Shown in pieces: positions 13,017 to 16,275 of a stretch of 16,275 nucleotides of DNA. Each line of letters begins with the position of its first letter. Within the stretch, counting starts at the first letter, position 1. The translations under genes and the position numbers were made by a program. Below the pieces are notes generated by a model. The model had not been told where the DNA came from, did not search any database, and saw nothing but the letters and a program-made list of their open reading frames with translations. Source of the DNA: an uncultured Oscillibacter sp. (GTDB lineage: Bacteria > Bacillota > Clostridia > Oscillospirales > Oscillospiraceae); contig NZ_UQXD01000049.1 of NCBI RefSeq assembly GCF_900544955.1, positions 1 to 16,275 on the forward strand, written 5' to 3'.

Positions 13017-13625
13017 ATGGAACTGACCTGGCTGGGACACGCCTGTTTTTTGCTGGAGGAGGACGGTTACCGGGTGGTGACGGACCCCTATGACGGGGTG
13101 GAGGGCTATCCGCCCCTGGAGACGGCGGCCCACGCCGTCTATTGCAGCCACCGCCATTTCGACCACGCCGCGGTGGACCGCGTGGCGCCTCTGCCGCCCC
13201 GTCAAGGCCCCTTCGCCGTCCGGGAGGTCCCCTGCTTTCACGACGGCTGCGGCGGCGCCCTCCGGGGGGAGAATACCATCCGGGTGTTTTCCGCCGGGGG
13301 CGTGTCCGTGGCCCATCTGGGAGACCTGGGCCACCCGCTGACGGCGGAGCAGCTCCGCCAGGTGGGGCCGGTGGACGGGGTGCTGGTACCGGTGGGCGGG
13401 GTGTACACCCTGGACGCCGCCGGAGCCTGGGCGGTCTGCCGGGCGCTGGAGCCCCGGTGGGTGGTGCCCATGCACTACCGCCACCCGCCCTATGGCCTGC
13501 CCGATGTGGCGGGGGTGGAGGACTTTCTGGCCCTGTGGCCCGGGGAGCAGGTCCGCCGCCTGGCGGGAAACCGCTTTGCTGCGGAGGAGGGCCTCTCCGG
13601 CGTCCTGGTCCCCCAATTCCTGTAA
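13017..13625 (+). CDS. Small metallo-beta-lactamase-fold hydrolase (UlaG-like)
   Basis: 202-residue metallo-beta-lactamase superfamily protein of the compact UlaG-like/YtkL type. It starts MELTWLGHACFLLE and has the metal motif SHRHFDH (H45, H47, D49, H50), then CFHDG, a bridging aspartate in HLGDLGH and a final metal histidine in PMHYR. All needed metal ligands are present. The ATG at 13017 has GGGAGG at the right spacing; the ORF could start 7 codons earlier but without a site. Relatives hydrolyse phosphodiester or lactone bonds, but most are uncharacterised. It is 59 bp after the DUF4349 gene, on the same strand, possibly by read-through of a weak terminator. Confidence 0.88.
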   Translation: MELTWLGHACFLLEEDGYRVVTDPYDGVEGYPPLETAAHAVYCSHRHFDHAAVDRVAPLPPRQGPFAVREVPCFHDGCGGALRGENTIRVFSAGGVSVAHLGDLGHPLTAEQLRQVGPVDGVLVPVGGVYTLDAAGAWAVCRALEPRWVVPMHYRHPPYGLPDVAGVEDFLALWPGEQVRRLAGNRFAAEEGLSGVLVPQFL

Positions 13626-13630
13626 GGGAA

Positions 13631-13661
13631 CTGCGCCTGTCTCCACTGGAGGCAGGCGCAG
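13631..13661. repeat. 14-bp hairpin just after the MBL gene
   Basis: Arms 13631-13644 and 13648-13661 (CTGCGCCTGTCTCC with GGAGGCAGGCGCAG, one T-G pair), loop ACT. It lies 5 bp past the stop codon; there is no T-run, so it may be a rho-independent-like stabiliser or part of a repeat. GGAGGCAGGCGC recurs at 13845-13856. Confidence 0.7.
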
Positions 13662-13708
13662 CAGCTTGTCAAACCGTCTTGCGGCGTTCCGCCGCCCCGG
13701 AGGCGAAA

Positions 13709-13756
13709 TGCAAACAGGAGGCTGTTCTGCCGCGGCAGAACAGCCTCCTGTTTGCA
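13709..13756. repeat. Perfect 48-nt palindrome
   Basis: Positions 13709-13732 are the exact reverse complement of 13733-13756 with no spacer (outer TGCAAACAGG, centre CTGCCGCGGCAG). It lies between the convergent MBL and RlmA genes. It could serve both strands as a terminator, though no T-run follows, or be a repetitive palindromic element. Confidence 0.9.
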
Positions 13757-13860
13757 AGAGGGTAAGCGGTGCGCCCTCGGCGCGCCGGGGGCCGCAGCCT
13801 TCTCAAAACATGGTTTCTGCAGCCGTGCCGTACCCGCCTCCCTCGGAGGCAGGCGCGGCT

Positions 13861-14682
13861 TCACAGCTTGCGGAACACGTGAATGCGGAAGGAGATGCGG
13901 CAGTCCAGGGACTCCAGGGCCGCCAGCCGCTCCGCCCCGGCCCGGGGGGTCTTCCAGTAATAGGGGGTCATCTGGAACAGGGCGTGGAGATCCCCCTGGC
14001 AGGGCAGGGAGATGACGCCCTCCACCGGCACAATGGCCTCGTACCGGAAGCCCTCGTAGGGGGTCTCCCGCTCCTCATTGGGGTAGGGGCGGTCGTAGAG
14101 GACCTGCTTCAGCTCCCACAGGTGCTCCGCCGCCGGCACCACGTACAGAAAGAAGCCGCCGGGCCGCAGCACCCGGGTGAACTCCTCCAGGGCCAGCGGG
14201 GAGAAGCAGTCCACCAGCAGGTCCAGCCCACCGTCCGCCAGGGGCAGGTGGTAGGAGGAGGCCACGGCGAACTCCACCGCCCGCTCCCGCCGGGCGGCAT
14301 AGCGGAGGATGGATTTGGAGATGTCGGTGCCCGCCATTCGGGGGGTCTTTCCGGCGCTTTGCAGCGCCTGGTAGATCCCGGCGGTGTAATAGCCCTCTCC
14401 GCAGCCCGCGTCCAAAATCGCCGGAGAATCGCCGGAAAGGGACAAAATCTGACTACAAAGCGTATTCAAAAGCGGCTCGTAATACCCCTTGGATAGAAAT
14501 TCCCGCCGGGCGGCGGCCATGCCCCGGTCGTCCCCGGGGGCGGCGGAGTGCTTTTGATTGGGGGGCAGCAGGTAGGTGTAGCCCTCCCGGGCGATGTCGA
14601 AGCTGTGGCGGGCGGGACAGCGGTAGGCCCCCTGCTCCCGGGTGAGGGACGCCCCGCAGACGGGGCAGCGGAAGAGGCTCAT
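13861..14682 (-). CDS. RlmA-type 23S rRNA guanine-N1 methyltransferase
   Basis: 273-residue SAM-dependent methyltransferase of the RlmA (RrmA)/TlrB group, which methylate N1 of G745 or G748 in 23S rRNA helix 35; E. coli RlmA is 269 residues. The N-terminal zinc ribbon is FRCPVCG (C6, C9) with YRCPARHSFD (C22, H26), then the family's AREGYTYLLP and the SAM motif ILDAGCGEG (89-97). PGGFFLYVVP and HLWELKQVLYD are also typical. The ATG at 14682 overlaps the MATE stop TGA by 4 bp and has GGGGGA upstream; a longer frame reads back through the MATE gene and is spurious. TlrB-type members give tylosin resistance; whether this one is G745 or G748 type cannot be told. Confidence 0.9.
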   Translation of the reverse strand: MSLFRCPVCGASLTREQGAYRCPARHSFDIAREGYTYLLPPNQKHSAAPGDDRGMAAARREFLSKGYYEPLLNTLCSQILSLSGDSPAILDAGCGEGYYTAGIYQALQSAGKTPRMAGTDISKSILRYAARRERAVEFAVASSYHLPLADGGLDLLVDCFSPLALEEFTRVLRPGGFFLYVVPAAEHLWELKQVLYDRPYPNEERETPYEGFRYEAIVPVEGVISLPCQGDLHALFQMTPYYWKTPRAGAERLAALESLDCRISFRIHVFRKL

Positions 14683-16070
14683 GAGGTCTTCCCCCGGGTG
14701 GTCACGTCGTTGATCCACTTGCGGCTGCGCAGGCGGTGGACGCCCCAGGGCATTTTGCAGATGTTCTCCGAGTAGATGCCCAGGCACACCAGGGGCAGGG
14801 GGGCGTCCAGCACCAGGGCCGACAGCCCCGCCAGGGGCACCGCCACGCACCACAGGGGCGTCAGGTCGATGATGGTGGCCATCCGCACATCGCCTCCCGC
14901 CCGGAGGACGCCGGTGATGTTGGAGATGTCAAAGGCCTTCAGGGGCAGCAGCACCAAATACACCACGCACATGGTGGCGGCGGCCTCCGTGGCCAGCTCC
15001 GACAGGCTGAACAGGGGGTAGAGATAGGGGACGAACACCGTGGGCAGGGCCAGGGCCAGCACCGCCGCCAGCAGCCCGCCCAGAAGGAGGGACACCAGCA
15101 GCAGGCACCAGCTGAGATCGTACACGTGGTCCCGGCTGTCCCCCTCGCCGATGGACTTGCCCAGGATCACGGCGGTGGCCCCCGCCAGGCCGAAGCAGGA
15201 GACGGTGGTGAATTTGTCGATGTTGCCCATGATGGTGTACGCCGCCAGCATGTCGGCGCTGTGGGCCATGTGGCCCAGGATGGCGGTCATCACGGTGGTG
15301 CCCAGGCCCCACAGGGCCTCGTTCATCAGCACCGGCGTGGCGTATTTCACAAAGGTCCCGGCAATGGCCCGGCCGGGGTGCAGCAGCAGCCGGGGCATCA
15401 GGGGAATGCGGCGGTTGAGGAGGGCGTAGCCAAGCGTCAGCAGGAACTCCACCACCCGGGAGGCCAGGGTGGCCAGGGCGGCGCCGGTGATGCCCAGGGC
15501 GGGGGCACCGAACTTGCCGAAGATGAGGCAGTAGTTCAAAAAGGTGTTCAGCAGCATGGAGCAGGCGAAGACCTTCATGCCCAGGGCGGGGTTTTCCGCG
15601 CTGCGCTGCATGCTGATATAGACGCTGCTGACGGCGTTGAACACGTAGGAGACGCCCACGATCCGCAGGTAGGGGGCGCCCATTTCGATGAGGATTTCGT
15701 TGTCCGTCACCAGCAGGAGGACCTGATGGGGGAAGAGGAACAGTCCCAGCGCCGCCAAAACGGTGATGAGAAGGCCGGTGTACATGGCAAAGCCCATACA
15801 ACGGTTGATGGACGCCAAATCCTGCTTGCCCCAGAACTGGCTCACCAGGATGGTGAGGCCGCTCATCAAGCCGAAGATGATGACCTGGATCAAAAAGATG
15901 GGGGCGTTGGCGGCGGTGACGGCGGAGAGCTCATAGTCCCCCAGCAGTCCCACCATGAAGGTGTCCACGAATCCCAGGGAGGTGGTGATGAGGTTTTGCA
16001 GGATCAGCGGTAGCGCCAGCAGAAACAGCCGCTTGTAAAAGCCGGGCTCCCGGCGGAGATAGTGCAGCAT
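14679..16070 (-). CDS. MATE family efflux transporter
   Basis: 463-residue multidrug and toxic compound extrusion (MATE, MatE PF01554) transporter, typical length, about 12 membrane helices in two repeated halves. It starts MLHYLRREPGFYKRLFLLALPLILQNL and has SLGFVDTFMVG and ANAPIFLIQV in the first repeat, the usual family pattern, with MNEALWGLGTTVMTAILG opening the second. It exports cationic drugs or metabolites using a Na+ or H+ gradient. The ATG at 16070 has GAGG 6 nt upstream. It overlaps the RlmA gene by 4 bp, forming a coupled pair of an exporter and a 23S rRNA methyltransferase. The upstream region has no clear promoter but a long inverted repeat. Confidence 0.92.
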   Translation of the reverse strand: MLHYLRREPGFYKRLFLLALPLILQNLITTSLGFVDTFMVGLLGDYELSAVTAANAPIFLIQVIIFGLMSGLTILVSQFWGKQDLASINRCMGFAMYTGLLITVLAALGLFLFPHQVLLLVTDNEILIEMGAPYLRIVGVSYVFNAVSSVYISMQRSAENPALGMKVFACSMLLNTFLNYCLIFGKFGAPALGITGAALATLASRVVEFLLTLGYALLNRRIPLMPRLLLHPGRAIAGTFVKYATPVLMNEALWGLGTTVMTAILGHMAHSADMLAAYTIMGNIDKFTTVSCFGLAGATAVILGKSIGEGDSRDHVYDLSWCLLLVSLLLGGLLAAVLALALPTVFVPYLYPLFSLSELATEAAATMCVVYLVLLPLKAFDISNITGVLRAGGDVRMATIIDLTPLWCVAVPLAGLSALVLDAPLPLVCLGIYSENICKMPWGVHRLRSRKWINDVTTRGKTS

Positions 16071-16275
16071 GGTAGACCTCGTTTATCAATAAATTGGAGG
16101 GAAAACCGCTGGACAGGAGGCCCGCCGGAGCGGGTGTAAAGCGGTTTTCCTGGGTAGGGAGAATAGGTGGAGCGCAGGGCCCCCGGGAAAACCCAGCGAA
16201 GCGGTTTTCACGGGGAGAGGAAGAACAAACGGAGCGGCGGGAGACCTGTCCGCAGGACAGGGCGAGCGGAGCGCA
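16071..16275. repeat. Repeat-rich non-coding region upstream of the MATE gene
   Basis: No gene seen. An 11-bp inverted repeat (GGAAAACCGCT at 16100-16110 and its complement at 16140-16150) encloses an inner CCCGC/GCGGG hairpin. The arm AGCGGTTTTC recurs near 16205-16215, and GGAGCG-like words repeat to the edge. It could be the end of an upstream minus-strand unit or a leader of the MATE gene. Confidence 0.6.

Noticed and set aside
14736..16013. 425-codon plus-strand ORF opposite the MATE gene
   Set aside because: A GC-rich antisense shadow with Gln/His/Gly-rich low-complexity translation; the minus strand encodes a clear MATE transporter.

Overview
The window is 16.3 kb of mostly very GC-rich DNA with strong GGAGG-type ribosome binding sites and clear sigma-A promoters (TTGxxx, 17 bp, TAxxAT). 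It carries families typical of anaerobic Firmicutes: a TM1266-type protein, DUF4349, RNHCP, DUF3795 and a clostridial alpha-hydroxy-acid oxidising protein. The best fit is a high-GC gut Clostridia member of Oscillospiraceae type (Flavonifractor-like). That placement is inferred from gene content and style, not from a marker gene. I see no rRNA, tRNA or CRISPR array.

Layout. (1) Positions 1-3543, minus strand: a glycerate kinase cut by the window edge, preceded by an operon of TM1266-like regulator, NMT1/SsuA-type lipoprotein, permease and ATPase. The operon has its own promoter and a leader of about 190 nt ending in an intrinsic terminator just before the first gene, which is the layout of a riboswitch or attenuator. 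(2) About 3563-5955: an AT-rich insert with an EcoRI-family adenine methyltransferase and a DUF262-HNH protein in one overlapping minus-strand operon, with its own promoter and terminators at both ends. Its right end cuts a DUF3795 gene after about 43 codons. (3) 6225-8966, plus strand: an FMN-dependent alpha-hydroxy-acid oxidising enzyme and 4-alpha-glucanotransferase MalQ, each behind a good promoter. (4) 9189-11007: a perfect 19-bp hairpin, then a minus-strand, lower-GC arsenic-type operon (ArsR, ArsP-like permease, thioredoxin) with a consensus promoter whose -10 box lies inside a perfect dyad. (5) 11364-13625, plus strand: a promoter, an 18-codon leader ORF overlapping a terminator and an RNHCP zinc protein, followed by a DUF4349 lipoprotein and a small metallo-beta-lactamase-fold hydrolase. 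(6) 13626-13860: a convergent intergenic region with a perfect 48-nt palindrome. (7) 13861-16070, minus strand: a MATE exporter and an RlmA-type rRNA methyltransferase in a 4-base-overlapping pair; upstream lies a repeat-rich non-coding stretch.

How the parts work together. The TM1266-ABC operon looks like uptake of an unknown small molecule that the leader RNA may sense. The methyltransferase/DUF262-HNH pair is a compact candidate defence module, with the methylase marking self DNA and the NTPase-nuclease acting on DNA. The arsenic operon is a self-regulated efflux unit. MATE plus RlmA resembles a drug-resistance or housekeeping pair (efflux plus 23S rRNA modification). The two most interesting items are the orphan leader RNA and the methyltransferase/DUF262-HNH insert.
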